Origin: Streptococcus oralis subsp. dentisani
Lineage (GTDB): Bacteria > Bacillota > Bacilli > Lactobacillales > Streptococcaceae
Assembly: GCF_007475365.1 (NCBI RefSeq)
Contig: NZ_CP034442.1
Span: 186,001 to 250,000, forward strand
DNA: 64,000 nucleotides
Direction: 5' to 3'
In this document: positions 16,063-25,018 of the stretch, piece by piece
How positions within the stretch are numbered: position 1 is the first letter of the stretch
How the letters are laid out: every line of letters begins with the position of its first letter
Made by a program: the position numbers and the translations under genes
The notes under the pieces: generated by a model
Told to the model about the DNA's origin: nothing
What the model saw: only the letters and a program-made list of their open reading frames with translations
Database searches by the model: none

Positions 16063-16843
16063 TCCAGTCGCATTTGAAATCGGTCCTTTTTCCATTCGTT
16101 GGTATGCTTTGTGTATTGTGGCTGGCTTGGTCTTGGCTGTCTACCTTGCCATGAAAGAAGCTCCTAAAAAGAAAATTCTATCAGATGATATTTTGGATTT
16201 TATCCTGATTGCTTTTCCGGTAGCTATTTTAGGTGCTAGACTATACTACGTACTCTTTCGCTTAGATTATTATCTGCAAAATCCAGGTGAAATCATCGCC
16301 ATCTGGAATGGTGGTTTGGCCATTTACGGAGGTTTGATAGCAGGGGCTATTGTCCTTTATATCTTTGCAGATAGAAAGCTGATCAATACTTGGGATTTCT
16401 TAGATATTGCAGCACCGAGCGTCATGATTGCCCAGAGTTTAGGGCGCTGGGGGAACTTCTTTAACCAAGAAGCCTACGGTGCAGCGGTAGATAGTCTGGA
16501 TTATTTGCCAGGCTTTATCCGTGATCAGATGTACATTGAGGGGAGCTACCGTCAGCCGACCTTCCTATATGAGTCGGTTTGGAATCTGATTGGTTTTGCT
16601 TTGATTTTGATTTTTAGACGAAAATTAAAGGGAATCAGACGTGGTCATATCACTGCTTTCTACTTGATTTGGTATGGCTTTGGTCGTATGATTATCGAAG
16701 GGATGCGGACGGATAGTCTCATGTTCTTTGGCCTACGAGTTTCCCAATGGTTATCAGTTGTCCTTATCGGACTCGGTATTTTTATCATACTTTATCAAAA
16801 TCGAAAGAAAGCCCCTTTCTATCATACAGAGGAGGAAAACTAA
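16055..16843 (+). CDS. lgt: Phosphatidylglycerol:prolipoprotein diacylglyceryl transferase (Lgt)
   Basis: 262 aa membrane enzyme with about seven hydrophobic segments. It transfers diacylglyceryl from phosphatidylglycerol to the lipobox cysteine of prolipoproteins, the first step of lipoprotein maturation (substrates include the PstS protein of this window). The Lgt signature [13 protein letters not shown] lies near residues 130-142, and the N-terminal [11 protein letters not shown] and YESVWN blocks are also typical. The start overlaps hprK. Confidence 0.98.
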   Translation: MINPVAFEIGPFSIRWYALCIVAGLVLAVYLAMKEAPKKKILSDDILDFILIAFPVAILGARLYYVLFRLDYYLQNPGEIIAIWNGGLAIYGGLIAGAIVLYIFADRKLINTWDFLDIAAPSVMIAQSLGRWGNFFNQEAYGAAVDSLDYLPGFIRDQMYIEGSYRQPTFLYESVWNLIGFALILIFRRKLKGIRRGHITAFYLIWYGFGRMIIEGMRTDSLMFFGLRVSQWLSVVLIGLGIFIILYQNRKKAPFYHTEEEN

Positions 16844-17227
16844 ATGTTAGAAGTTGCATATATTCTTGTTGCGATTGCTTTGATTGTCTGTTTAGTCTAT
16901 TTGACAATCACGATTCAAAAAGCAGGTCGTATGATTGATGAGACAGAGAAAACCATCAAAACGTTGAGCTCAGATGTGAACGTTACCTTGCATCAGACCA
17001 ATGAATTGTTGGTTAAGGTCAATGTGTTGGCAGACGATATTAATGTCAAAGTTGCGACGATTGATCCACTCTTTACGGCGGTGGCGGACTTGTCTGAGTC
17101 AGTATCTGACCTCAACCAACATGCACGTGTCTTAGGCAAAAAAGCTTCATCTGCTGGTTCAAAGACCATTAAAACAGGTGCAGGCTTGTCCGCTCTTCGT
17201 TTCGCAAGTAAAATTTTCAAAAAATAA
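16844..17227 (+). CDS. DUF948-type membrane-anchored protein
   Basis: 127 aa; ATG immediately follows the lgt stop, with AGAGGAGG upstream. A single N-terminal transmembrane segment (residues 4-22) is followed by a long helical region with heptad-like hydrophobic spacing (TLHQTNELLVKVNVLADDI), as in DUF948 proteins. Function unknown. It is followed by a YtxH-type gene, a frequent pairing, so the two may form a membrane-associated stress-related complex. Confidence 0.8.
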   Translation: MLEVAYILVAIALIVCLVYLTITIQKAGRMIDETEKTIKTLSSDVNVTLHQTNELLVKVNVLADDINVKVATIDPLFTAVADLSESVSDLNQHARVLGKKASSAGSKTIKTGAGLSALRFASKIFKK

Positions 17228-17242
17228 AAAAGGAGAAATCTT

Positions 17243-17641
17243 ATGGGAAAACTATCCTCTATCCTTTTAGGAACGGTTTCAGGTGCAGCTCTTGCCTTGT
17301 TCTTAACCAGTGACAAGGGCAAGCAAGTTTGTAGTCAAGCTCAGGATTTTCTAGATGATTTGAGAGAAGATCCAGAATATGCTAGAGAGCAGGTTTGTGA
17401 AAAACTAACAGAAGTGAAGGAACAGGCAAGGGATTTTGTGCTGAAAACAAAGGAACAAGTAGAATCTGGTGAAATCACTTTTGATAGTGTCCTTGACCAA
17501 GCTAAAAACTGTGCTCGACAAGCGACAGAAGCGTCAAAAGAAACCTTTAACAACCTCAAGGAGCAGTGGCAAGAACAGTCAGCAACTCCAGACGTTGCTG
17601 AAGACCAAGAAGAAATCATCATCGATATTACTGAAGTATAA
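17243..17641 (+). CDS. YtxH domain-containing protein
   Basis: 132 aa. It opens with a short hydrophobic stretch carrying the glycine-rich YtxH beginning (SSILLGTVSGAALALFLTSD) and a GKQVCSQAQDFLDDL segment, then charged helices resembling late-embryogenesis-type repeats (VCEKLTEVKEQARDFVLKTK). YtxH proteins are general-stress-associated with no known activity. It is the last gene of hprK-lgt-DUF948-YtxH, closed by a strong terminator. Confidence 0.8.
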   Translation: MGKLSSILLGTVSGAALALFLTSDKGKQVCSQAQDFLDDLREDPEYAREQVCEKLTEVKEQARDFVLKTKEQVESGEITFDSVLDQAKNCARQATEASKETFNNLKEQWQEQSATPDVAEDQEEIIIDITEV

Positions 17642-17644
17642 TGC

Positions 17645-17679
17645 ATCACCATCTCTGATTTTTGGAGATGGTGATTTTT
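17645..17679 (+). terminator. Terminator of the hprK operon
   Basis: Perfect 11-bp stem ATCACCATCTC/GAGATGGTGAT followed by Ts. Confidence 0.92.
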
Positions 17680-17697
17680 ATCTGCAGCCTGTCTTTG

Positions 17698-17706
17698 TGG
17701 TATAAT
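17698..17706 (+). promoter_or_regulatory. hemW promoter, predicted leaderless
   Basis: Extended -10 TG-G-TATAAT. Exactly 7 nt lie between it and the hemW ATG, so the mRNA should begin at the start codon. No Shine-Dalgarno sequence could be present in such an mRNA. Confidence 0.75.
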
Positions 17707-17713
17707 AAATACT

Positions 17714-18844
17714 ATGCAGAAAAAACCAACGTCAGCCTATGTGCACATTCCCTTTTGTACCCAGATTTGTTATTACTGTGACTTTTCAAAAGTATTTATC
17801 AAGAATCAACCAGTAGATAGTTATCTGGAGCATCTGCTAGAAGAGTTTCGTTCTTATGATATCCAAAAGTTGCGAACTCTCTACATTGGAGGTGGGACGC
17901 CAACGGCTTTGTCCGCTCCGCAATTAGAGCTGCTCTTAGATGGCTTGACTAAAAACTTGGACTTGTCTGTCTTGGAAGAGTTGACGATTGAAGCAAACCC
18001 AGGAGACTTGGACGCAGATAAGATTGCGGTTTTGAAACAGTCACCAGTCAATCGTGTTTCCTTGGGTGTGCAGACTTTTGATGACAAAATGCTGAAAAAG
18101 ATTGGGCGTAGTCATTTGGAAAAGGATATTTATGAAAATATCGACCGCCTCAAACTCGCTGGTTTTGACAATATCTCCATCGACCTAATCTATGCTCTTC
18201 CAGGTCAGACCATGGATCAGGTCAAGGACAATGTAGCTAAGGCTATCTCGCTTGATATTCCTCATATGAGCCTTTATAGCTTGATTTTGGAAAATCATAC
18301 GGTCTTTATGAACCGCATGCGACGTGGGAAATTGCCTTTGCCTAAGGAGGAACTTGAAGCTGAGATGTTTGAGTACATCATCGCAGAGCTTGAGCGAGCT
18401 GACTTTGAGCATTATGAGATTTCCAATTTCTCTAAGCCTGGCTTTGAAAGTCGCCACAATCTCATGTACTGGGACAATGCTGAGTATTATGGTATCGGTG
18501 CAGGTGCTTCAGGTTATGTGGACGGAGTTCGTTATAAAAACCACGGTCCTATCCGCCACTATCTCAATGCTGTAGAGGCAGGAAATGCTCGGATAACAGA
18601 AGAACACCTGAGTCAAAGGGAGCAGATGGAAGAAGAAATGTTCCTAGGCCTCCGGAAAAAATCCGGGGTTTCCATGGTGCGATTTGAGGAAAAATTTGGA
18701 CGATCCTTTGATGGACTTTATGGCGAAATCATCAGAGACTTGGTTCAACAAGGTCTTATGCAGATCGATGGTGATCGTGTCCGAATGACAAAGAGAGGTC
18801 TCTTTTTAGGAGACACCGTAGCAGAACGATTTATTTTGGAGTAG
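17714..18844 (+). CDS. hemW: Radical SAM heme chaperone-like protein HemW
   Basis: 376 aa. The N-terminus HIPFCTQICYYCDF supplies the cluster cysteines C15, C19 and C22; Phe24 rather than Cys at the next position separates HemW from true coproporphyrinogen dehydrogenase HemN. GGGTPTAL and the SLGVQTFDD block follow, and a winged-helix-like HemN C-terminal domain occupies the last 90 residues. HemW relatives bind heme and help insert it into respiratory proteins. Streptococci make no heme, so the role here is unclear. It heads a four-gene unit with a thioesterase, a HAD phosphatase and a membrane protein. Confidence 0.92.
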   Translation: MQKKPTSAYVHIPFCTQICYYCDFSKVFIKNQPVDSYLEHLLEEFRSYDIQKLRTLYIGGGTPTALSAPQLELLLDGLTKNLDLSVLEELTIEANPGDLDADKIAVLKQSPVNRVSLGVQTFDDKMLKKIGRSHLEKDIYENIDRLKLAGFDNISIDLIYALPGQTMDQVKDNVAKAISLDIPHMSLYSLILENHTVFMNRMRRGKLPLPKEELEAEMFEYIIAELERADFEHYEISNFSKPGFESRHNLMYWDNAEYYGIGAGASGYVDGVRYKNHGPIRHYLNAVEAGNARITEEHLSQREQMEEEMFLGLRKKSGVSMVRFEEKFGRSFDGLYGEIIRDLVQQGLMQIDGDRVRMTKRGLFLGDTVAERFILE

Positions 18845-18848
18845 AACA

Positions 18849-19586
18849 ATGGGTTTAACTTATCAAATGAAAATGAAAATTCCTTTTGATATGGCGGACA
18901 TGAACGGTCATATCAAACTTCCCGATGTGATTTTGCTGTCCTTGCAAGTATCAGGTATGCAGTCGATTGAACTGGGAGTTAGTGACAAGGATGTGCTAGA
19001 ACGTTACAATCTAGTCTGGATTATTACAGACTATGCGATTGACGTGGTTCGCTTGCCTCGCTTTGCTGAGGAGATTACGATTGAAACAGAAGCATTGACT
19101 TACAATCGTCTTTTTTGCTACCGCCGTTTCACTATCTATGATGAAGCAGGTCAGGAAATCATTCGCATGGTAGCAACCTTTGTTCTCATGGACAGAGACA
19201 GTCGTAAAGTTCATGCTGTCGAACCGGAGATTGTTGCTCCTTATCTGTCTGAGTTTGATAAAAAACTCATCCGTGGGCCAAAGTATGCAAATCTAGAAGA
19301 TCCGATCAGTAAAGACTACCATGTTCGTTTTTACGACTTGGATATGAATGGTCATGTCAATAACAGTAAATACCTAGATTGGATTTTTGAGATCATGGGA
19401 GCCGATTTTCTAACTAAGTATATTCCAAAGAAGATCAATCTCAAATATGTCAAAGAAGTGCGACCAGGTGGTATGATTGCTTCATCTTATGAACTCAAGG
19501 GATTAGAAAGCAAGCATGAGATTATCAGTGATGGCGAGATTAATGCCCAAGCTATGATTACGTGGCAAGAAATTGAAAGCAATTAG
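18849..19586 (+). CDS. Acyl-ACP thioesterase
   Basis: 245 aa, starting 4 nt after the hemW stop. Two hotdog-fold repeats are visible: residues 1-130 with [19 protein letters not shown] and 150-245 with [20 protein letters not shown], whose Asp/Asn-Gly-His-Val-Asn pattern is the family's active-site region. It should release fatty acids from acyl carrier protein. Bacterial FatA/FatB-like members of this kind are common in streptococci, but the chain-length preference is unknown. Confidence 0.88.
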   Translation: MGLTYQMKMKIPFDMADMNGHIKLPDVILLSLQVSGMQSIELGVSDKDVLERYNLVWIITDYAIDVVRLPRFAEEITIETEALTYNRLFCYRRFTIYDEAGQEIIRMVATFVLMDRDSRKVHAVEPEIVAPYLSEFDKKLIRGPKYANLEDPISKDYHVRFYDLDMNGHVNNSKYLDWIFEIMGADFLTKYIPKKINLKYVKEVRPGGMIASSYELKGLESKHEIISDGEINAQAMITWQEIESN

Positions 19587-19596
19587 AAAGGACTAT

Positions 19597-20370
19597 ATGG
19601 CTTATAAAGGTTATTTAATTGATTTAGACGGGACTATTTACAAGGGGAAAGACAGAATTCCGGCAGGTGAGGCTTTTGTGCATGAACTGCAAAAGCGAGA
19701 AATTCCCTATCTCTTTGTGACTAATAATACAACTCGAACTCCTGAGAGTGTTCAAGAGATGTTGGCTCAGAATTTTAATATTAATACGCCTCTATCGACT
19801 GTATACACAGCAACTCTGGCAACCATCGACTATATGAATGACTTGGGACTGGAAAAGACAGTCTATGTCATCGGAGAAGCTGGACTCAAGGATGCCATTC
19901 AGGCGGCTGGTTATGTGGAAGACAAGGAAAATCCAGCCTATGTGGTAGTTGGACTGGACTGGCAAGTCGATTATGAAAAATTTGCGACAGCAACTCTAGC
20001 CATTCAAAAGGGTGCTCATTTTATCGGAACCAATCCTGACCTCAACATCCCGACAGAGCGTGGTCTTTTGCCAGGCGCTGGTTCACTGATTACGCTACTT
20101 GAAGTAGCAACACGAGTGAAGCCTGTTTATATTGGAAAACCAAATGCCATCATTATGGACAAGGCGGTTGAGCACTTAGGGTTGGAACGTGAAGAGTTGA
20201 TTATGGTCGGGGACAATTACCTGACTGATATTCGAGCAGGGATTGACAATGGCATTCCAACGCTCTTGGTGACGACAGGTTTTACCAAGGCAGAAGAAGT
20301 AGCAGACCTGCCAATCGCACCGACTCATGTAGTTTCTAGCCTTGCGGAGTGGAATTTTGATGAAAACTAA
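19597..20370 (+). CDS. NagD-like HAD-IIA sugar/nucleotide phosphatase (TIGR01457 type)
   Basis: 257 aa from ATG 19597 preceded by AGAAAGGA; an in-frame ATG 24 nt earlier overlaps the thioesterase end. HAD motif I is [12 protein letters not shown] near 6-17, motif [12 protein letters not shown] near 44-53, motif III Lys in VYIGKPN, and motif [16 protein letters not shown] near 206-219. The C2-type cap sits between motifs II and III. The substrate is not predictable beyond small phosphorylated metabolites. The last codons overlap the next gene by 11 nt. Confidence 0.9.
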   Translation: MAYKGYLIDLDGTIYKGKDRIPAGEAFVHELQKREIPYLFVTNNTTRTPESVQEMLAQNFNINTPLSTVYTATLATIDYMNDLGLEKTVYVIGEAGLKDAIQAAGYVEDKENPAYVVVGLDWQVDYEKFATATLAIQKGAHFIGTNPDLNIPTERGLLPGAGSLITLLEVATRVKPVYIGKPNAIIMDKAVEHLGLEREELIMVGDNYLTDIRAGIDNGIPTLLVTTGFTKAEEVADLPIAPTHVVSSLAEWNFDEN

Positions 20371-20980
20371 ATTGACCTTTTGGGGAAGTATGCTCTTTCT
20401 CCTCTCCCTTTCTATCCTACTGACTATTTATCTGGCATGGATTTTCTATCCTTTGGAAATTCAGTGGTTAGGCTTAGCTAATCGAGTCTATCTAAGGCCA
20501 GAAACCATTCAGTACAACTTTCATATCTTGATGAATTACCTGACCAATCCCTTTAGTCAGATCTTAGAGATGCCGGATTTTCGTTCGTCAGCAGCAGGTC
20601 TGCACCACTTTGCGGTGGTGAAGAATCTTTTCCACTTGGTTCAGCTAGTCACTTTGGTGACACTACCATATTTTTATTTCTTTGTTAAAAATATTGTAAA
20701 AAAAGGCTTCCTAGCACTCTATCGTAAAAGTATCCTGACTTTATTAGTTTTACCTCTGGTCATCGGGTTCGTAGGTATTTTGATTGGTTTTGAGCAATTT
20801 TTTACTCTTTTCCATCAAATTCTCTTTGTGGGAGATGATACCTGGCTATTTGATCCCGCAAAGGATCCCGTTATTTTGATTTTACCAGAGACCTTCTTCC
20901 TCCATGCTTTCCTTCTCTTCTTTGGACTCTATGAAAGTTTCTTTGGCTTTCTTTATTTGAAAAGTCGTAGAATACTTTAA
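20360..20980 (+). CDS. TIGR01906/DUF1461-type integral membrane protein
   Basis: 206 aa from the ATG giving [13 protein letters not shown]; six codons upstream in frame lie inside the phosphatase gene. About five transmembrane segments with an extracellular [16 protein letters not shown] region near 40-60, as in Lactobacillales TIGR01906 proteins of unknown function. It overlaps the HAD gene and is the last of the hemW unit. A terminator hairpin stands about 90 nt beyond the stop. Confidence 0.8.
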   Translation: MKTKLTFWGSMLFLLSLSILLTIYLAWIFYPLEIQWLGLANRVYLRPETIQYNFHILMNYLTNPFSQILEMPDFRSSAAGLHHFAVVKNLFHLVQLVTLVTLPYFYFFVKNIVKKGFLALYRKSILTLLVLPLVIGFVGILIGFEQFFTLFHQILFVGDDTWLFDPAKDPVILILPETFFLHAFLLFFGLYESFFGFLYLKSRRIL

Positions 20981-21003
20981 TGTGTTGCATTGATAAAACA
21001 GAG

Positions 21004-21043
21004 ATGAAGTTAAAAATTCTTACGAGGAGTGAATTAACTTCAT
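21004..21043. repeat. Inverted repeat in the hemW-spx intergenic region
   Basis: Perfect 10-bp arms ATGAAGTTAA (21004-21013) and TTAACTTCAT (21034-21043) around a 20-nt loop. No T-run follows. It lies between the membrane protein gene and a separate terminator, so it is not needed for termination. Confidence 0.6.
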
Positions 21044-21069
21044 TGGAATTGAGGTATTCGTTCGCATAC

Positions 21070-21102
21070 AGTCTATTTTTCTAGAAAAAAATAGGCTTTT
21101 TT
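21070..21102 (+). terminator. Terminator of the hemW unit
   Basis: Eleven-base stem AGTCTATTTTT/AAAAATAGGCT with a 6-nt loop and T-run. Confidence 0.75.
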
Positions 21103-21136
21103 CTAGAAATTGCTAGTCAAGCGCTTTATTTTTTTG

Positions 21137-21142
21137 TATAAT
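21137..21142 (+). promoter_or_regulatory. spx operon -10 box
   Basis: TATAAT 35 nt before the spx start; the preceding sequence is T-rich with no convincing -35 (TAGTCA at 17-nt spacing). Confidence 0.55.
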
Positions 21143-21177
21143 AAGAATAGTAAAGTATAGATAAAGAAGAGAAAAGC

Positions 21178-21579
21178 ATGATTACACTATTTTTATCACC
21201 GAGCTGTACATCATGTCGTAAGGCAAAGGCCTGGTTAGAGACGCATAAAGTTCCTTTTGAGGAGCACAATATTATGACCAGTCCTTTAACAAGAAAAGAA
21301 TTACAACACATTCTTTCCTTGACCGAAAATGGTACTGATGACATCATTTCAACTCGTTCAAAAATTTTTCAAAAATTGGATATTGATGTAGAGAGTATTT
21401 CGGTATCGGAGTTGCTTCAGTTGATTGAGCAATATCCTAGTCTTTTGCGTCGCCCAATTATTATAGATACCAAACGCATGCAGATCGGTTTTAATGAAGA
21501 TGAGATTCGTGCTTTTCTCCCTCGTAGTTACCGTAAACAAGAACTAAAAGAAGCAACATTGAGAGCTGGTATTGGATAG
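21178..21579 (+). CDS. spxA: Spx-family redox-responsive transcriptional regulator
   Basis: 133 aa ArsC-fold protein that binds the RNA polymerase alpha C-terminal domain rather than DNA alone. The redox switch C10-T-S-C13 is intact at the N-terminus, and SLLRRPIIIDTKRMQIGFNEDEIRAFLPR near 90-118 is the Spx block. Streptococci usually carry two paralogues, SpxA1 and SpxA2; which one this is cannot be settled here. A gene immediately follows (stop and ATG adjacent), giving spx-UPF0223-inositol monophosphatase-RsmF as a unit. Confidence 0.93.
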   Translation: MITLFLSPSCTSCRKAKAWLETHKVPFEEHNIMTSPLTRKELQHILSLTENGTDDIISTRSKIFQKLDIDVESISVSELLQLIEQYPSLLRRPIIIDTKRMQIGFNEDEIRAFLPRSYRKQELKEATLRAGIG

Positions 21580-21858
21580 ATGAACAAACAGTATAGTTAC
21601 CCACTAGATTTGTCGTGGAGCACTGAAGAACTTGCTTCAGTGCTTTCTTTTTTTAATGATGTTGAAGCTGCCTATGAAGACAAGGTAGAGGCTAAGAAAC
21701 TGCTAGAATCTTACAAGAAATTTAAGTCTGTGGTTCCAAGCAAAAGCGAAGAAAAACGCTTAGGTCGCGAATTTGAGACGGCTAGCGGTTATTCCTTCTA
21801 TCGTGCAGTTCAATTAGCAAAAGAAAAAAGAGAAGGGAAGATTTCTCTTGGAAACTAA
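21580..21858 (+). CDS. UPF0223 family protein
   Basis: 92 aa, ATG directly after the spx stop. Short soluble helical protein with the UPF0223 pattern: [20 protein letters not shown] near the N-terminus and [17 protein letters not shown] near 62-78. No activity is known. Its position between spx and the inositol monophosphatase gene, with overlaps, indicates translational coupling. Confidence 0.85.
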   Translation: MNKQYSYPLDLSWSTEELASVLSFFNDVEAAYEDKVEAKKLLESYKKFKSVVPSKSEEKRLGREFETASGYSFYRAVQLAKEKREGKISLGN

Positions 21859-22621
21859 ATTTGAATTTGCCAAGCAGATTGTGCAGGAAGCTGCTGCCTA
21901 TATTTTGGCTCACATGCAAGAAGATTTGCAGGTTGAGCGCAAGTCTTCGCCTACTGACTTGGTGACGCGTTTGGATAAGGAGGTTCAGGATCTCTTAGTT
22001 CAGAGAATTTTGGCATCTTATCCAGAAGACTTGATTTGCGCGGAAGAGGGCTGTTTACGTGCTGCGGTCGGTCAAGGTTCCGTTTGGGTGATTGATCCCA
22101 TTGACGGTACCAATAATTTTGTTGCCCAGCAGGAAGATTTTGCCGTGATGTTGGCTTATTTTGAGGATGGTGTGGGCAAATTTGGCATCATCTATGATGT
22201 CATGAAAGGTGATTGTTACCATGGTGGTAGTGCCTTTCCTGCTTGTCGCAATAATGAGCCCTTACCAACATTTAAAAAGAAACCTCTTCAAGAATTTTTA
22301 GTTGCCGGTAACTCAGCTATGTTTGAAACCAATGAGTGGGGCTTGGCAGATTTGGGCCGAGCAGCGTTGGGAGTCCGTGTCTATGGTAGTGCGGCCATTA
22401 GTTTTGCCAAGGTTTTATCGGGTCGTCTTCTGACTTATATTACCTACTTGCAGCCATGGGATTACGCTGCGGCCAGTATTTTAGGAGAAAGTCTGGGTTA
22501 TCGCCTTCTTACGGTATCAGGTGAGCCTGTTGATTTTCAAACGCGTCAGCCTGTCATGATGGTGCCAATCGAGATGCAAGAAGAGATTCAGTCTTATATC
22601 TACGAAAGGAAAGAAAATTAA
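21848..22621 (+). CDS. Inositol monophosphatase family protein (SuhB-like)
   Basis: 257 aa beginning at a TTG inside the end of the UPF0223 gene (11-nt overlap), with GAAGGGAAG upstream; no suitable ATG occurs before the conserved region. Metal-binding motifs are complete: CAEEG near 67, [15 protein letters not shown] near 79-93 and [16 protein letters not shown] near 199-214. The family hydrolyses inositol-1-phosphate and related sugar phosphates; inositol is not a known streptococcal metabolite, so the natural substrate may be another small phosphate. Confidence 0.88.
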   Translation: METKFEFAKQIVQEAAAYILAHMQEDLQVERKSSPTDLVTRLDKEVQDLLVQRILASYPEDLICAEEGCLRAAVGQGSVWVIDPIDGTNNFVAQQEDFAVMLAYFEDGVGKFGIIYDVMKGDCYHGGSAFPACRNNEPLPTFKKKPLQEFLVAGNSAMFETNEWGLADLGRAALGVRVYGSAAISFAKVLSGRLLTYITYLQPWDYAAASILGESLGYRLLTVSGEPVDFQTRQPVMMVPIEMQEEIQSYIYERKEN

Positions 22622-23926
22622 ATGCAATTTCCAGAAGGATTTGTTGAAAAATATGAAGCGATACTAGAAGATGAGGCAAGAGATTTTCTTGCCTCTTTTA
22701 AACAGGAAGCGGTATCAGCTTTTCGGGTCAATCCCTTAAAAGAAAGTCAGCTATCGTTTGCTGATGCCATTCCCCATACACCTTGGGGGTATTATGGTAA
22801 AGTTTCTGGGAAATCTCCAGAGCACGTGACCGGTTTCGTTTATTCACAAGAGCCTGCAGCCCAAATGGTGGCCCAGGTAGCTCAACCAAGCTCTGGTATG
22901 AAGGTCTTGGACTTGGCGGCAGCACCGGGTGGAAAATCCACTCAACTAGCAGCCTATCTAGCTAATCAGGGAGTCCTTGTTTCCAACGAAATTTCAAGTA
23001 AACGTGCTAAGATTTTAGTGGAAAATATGGAACGGTTTGGTGCTACAAACGTAGTTGTGACCAATGAATCTGCGGACCGTTTGGCCAAAGTCTTTAAAGG
23101 ATACTTTGATGTGATTGTCCTTGATGCCCCTTGCTCGGGGGAAGGGATGTTCCGTAAGCAGCCAGATGCCATGGATTATTGGAGTACCGATTATCCTAAC
23201 CAATGTGCCAGTCTCCAAAGAGAGATTCTAGAAGATGCAGTCACCATGCTTGCTGAAGGTGGTCGTTTGGTCTATTCGACCTGTACTTGGTCACCTGAGG
23301 AAAATGAAGAAATCGTCCACTGGTTGCTTGATACTTATGATTTTGAATTGCTTCCAGTCGAGCATGTGAACGGTATGGTAGCAGGAATTGATCTTCCTGA
23401 AACGGCTCGAATGTACCCTCATCATTTCAAGGGAGAAGGCCAGTTTGTTGCTCATTTGCAGTTCAAGGGACAAAATCCAGCACCCAAATTCAAAGCTAGC
23501 AAGACCAATCTCAGTCGCGAACAGCAGAATTTGTGGCAAGAATTTTCCCAAAAACATCTCAAAATATCACTAACTGGCCTTCTACAAACTTTTGGAGACC
23601 AACTCTATCTCTTGCCAGAGATGCTACCTGATCTAGGGAAACTTAAAATCGCCCGAAATGGACTTCATCTGGGTACTTTTAAGAAGAAACGATTTGAACC
23701 AAGCTTTGCTCTCGGTTTAGCCTTGAAACCAAGTCAGGTGAAACAAAGGGTCGAAATTAAGGATGAGAATTTTGTAAAATATGTGGCTGGGGAAACAGTT
23801 CAGCTAGCTGAAAGTCTATCAAATGGCTGGTATCAAGTTGTGGTTCATGGAAACGGTCTGGGCTTTGCAAAAGTTACTGGAAATGTTTTGAAAAATTATT
23901 ATCCAAAAGGCCTCAGATTCAAGTGA
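22622..23926 (+). CDS. RsmF/NOL1-NOP2-Sun family rRNA cytosine-C5 methyltransferase
   Basis: 434 aa. Motif I LDLAAAPGGKSTQLAAYL near 100-117, then the two-cysteine chemistry of m5C RNA methyltransferases: DAPCSGEGMFRK near 167-178 (release cysteine) and YSTCTWSPEENE near 218-229 (nucleophile). A C-terminal RsmF/PUA-like region (AESLSNGWYQVVVHGNGLGFAK) follows. It is expected to modify 16S rRNA in the cytoplasm; the exact position cannot be read from the sequence. The ATG adjoins the preceding stop. Confidence 0.9.
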   Translation: MQFPEGFVEKYEAILEDEARDFLASFKQEAVSAFRVNPLKESQLSFADAIPHTPWGYYGKVSGKSPEHVTGFVYSQEPAAQMVAQVAQPSSGMKVLDLAAAPGGKSTQLAAYLANQGVLVSNEISSKRAKILVENMERFGATNVVVTNESADRLAKVFKGYFDVIVLDAPCSGEGMFRKQPDAMDYWSTDYPNQCASLQREILEDAVTMLAEGGRLVYSTCTWSPEENEEIVHWLLDTYDFELLPVEHVNGMVAGIDLPETARMYPHHFKGEGQFVAHLQFKGQNPAPKFKASKTNLSREQQNLWQEFSQKHLKISLTGLLQTFGDQLYLLPEMLPDLGKLKIARNGLHLGTFKKKRFEPSFALGLALKPSQVKQRVEIKDENFVKYVAGETVQLAESLSNGWYQVVVHGNGLGFAKVTGNVLKNYYPKGLRFK

Positions 23927-23952
23927 AAAAGCTAGTCAAAGAATCTATTCTA

Positions 23953-24139
23953 TGTTATATTGGAAGTATGAGTTTTTTCTGATAGTCTTTCATTTTTACT
24001 TATATTATGTGATGGACCGACTGGTCCTCAATGGGGCTTCCAGTCTATAAATCGTAAACCAAATCTTATCATCACTAATTGATATGATAGGAACAGAAAG
24101 AAATCAGAGCATTCATCATTATGTTCAAGGAGAAAAATA
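23953..24139 (+). promoter_or_regulatory. pst operon promoter region and leader
   Basis: Extended -10 TG-T-TATATT at 23953-23961 and a second possible -10 TATATT at 24001-24006. The remaining leader holds two small hairpins, GGACC-GACT-GGTCC (about 24014-24027) and TTATCAT/ATGATAG (about 24068-24093). A phosphate-responsive box is expected here, but I could not identify one by eye. Confidence 0.45.
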
Positions 24140-25018
24140 GTGAAAAAAAGAAAAAAGCTCGTCCTATCTCTTGCGACTCTTTTGCTGGCAGGTTCTCTAG
24201 CAGGATGTGCAAGCTGGATTGATCGTGGAGAAACCATGACAGCCGTCGGTTCAACTGCTCTTCAGCCTTTGGTTGAAGCCGCAGCAGACGAATTTGGTTC
24301 AAAAAATATCGGAAAAACAGTCAACGTTCAAGGTGGAGGTTCGGGAACAGGACTTTCTCAGGTGCAGTCTGGAGCTGTAGATATTGGCAACTCTGACGTT
24401 TTTGCTGAGGAAAAAGATGGAATTGACGCTTCAGCTCTAGTAGACCACAAGGTTGCAGTGGCTGGTCTGGCAGTGATTGTGAACAAAGAAGTGGCTGTTG
24501 AAAATCTCACAACCGAGCAACTTCGCAAAATCTTTACTGGTGAAGTGACCAACTGGAAAGAGGTTGGGGGCAAAGACCTGGCAATTTCAATCATCAACCG
24601 AGCAGCAAGTTCTGGTTCACGAGCAACCTTTGACAATGTCATAATGAATGGCCAAGCGGCAATGCAGAGCCAAGAGCAGGATTCCAATGGAATGGTCAAG
24701 TCAATTGTTTCGCAAACTCCAGGAGCCATTTCTTATCTTGCCTTTGCTTATGTGGATGACTCAGTCAAGACCATGAAGCTCAATGGGTATGAGCCGACAA
24801 CTGAAAATGTAACGACCAACAACTGGCCTTTGTGGTCTTATGAGCACATGTATACCCTAGGTCAGCCGAATGAGTTGGCGACTGAATTTTTAAAATTCAT
24901 CCTCTCAGACGAAGCCCAAACTGGAATTGTTAAGGGGATGGGCTATATCTCTATCAATGAAATGAAAGTTCAAAAGGATGCTTCAGGTACCGTTACAGCA
25001 GTAGAAGGAGGTCAATAA
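24140..25018 (+). CDS. pstS: Phosphate ABC transporter substrate-binding lipoprotein (PstS)
   Basis: 292 aa starting at GTG after AAGGAGAAA. Signal peptide with lipobox SLAGC, Cys23 becoming the lipidated N-terminus after Lgt and Lsp action. Mature protein carries the PstS phosphate-binding blocks [16 protein letters not shown] near 37-52, [23 protein letters not shown] near 72-94 and [16 protein letters not shown] near 153-168. It captures phosphate outside the membrane for PstC/PstA. First gene of pstS-C-A-B-B-phoU, and its stop codon overlaps the pstC start. Confidence 0.97.
   Translation: MKKRKKLVLSLATLLLAGSLAGCASWIDRGETMTAVGSTALQPLVEAAADEFGSKNIGKTVNVQGGGSGTGLSQVQSGAVDIGNSDVFAEEKDGIDASALVDHKVAVAGLAVIVNKEVAVENLTTEQLRKIFTGEVTNWKEVGGKDLAISIINRAASSGSRATFDNVIMNGQAAMQSQEQDSNGMVKSIVSQTPGAISYLAFAYVDDSVKTMKLNGYEPTTENVTTNNWPLWSYEHMYTLGQPNELATEFLKFILSDEAQTGIVKGMGYISINEMKVQKDASGTVTAVEGGQ

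Noticed and set aside
17714-18844. Oxygen-independent coproporphyrinogen III oxidase (HemN)
   Set aside because: The residue after the CxxxCxxC motif is Phe where HemN has the fourth Cys, and streptococci lack heme synthesis; HemW fits better.
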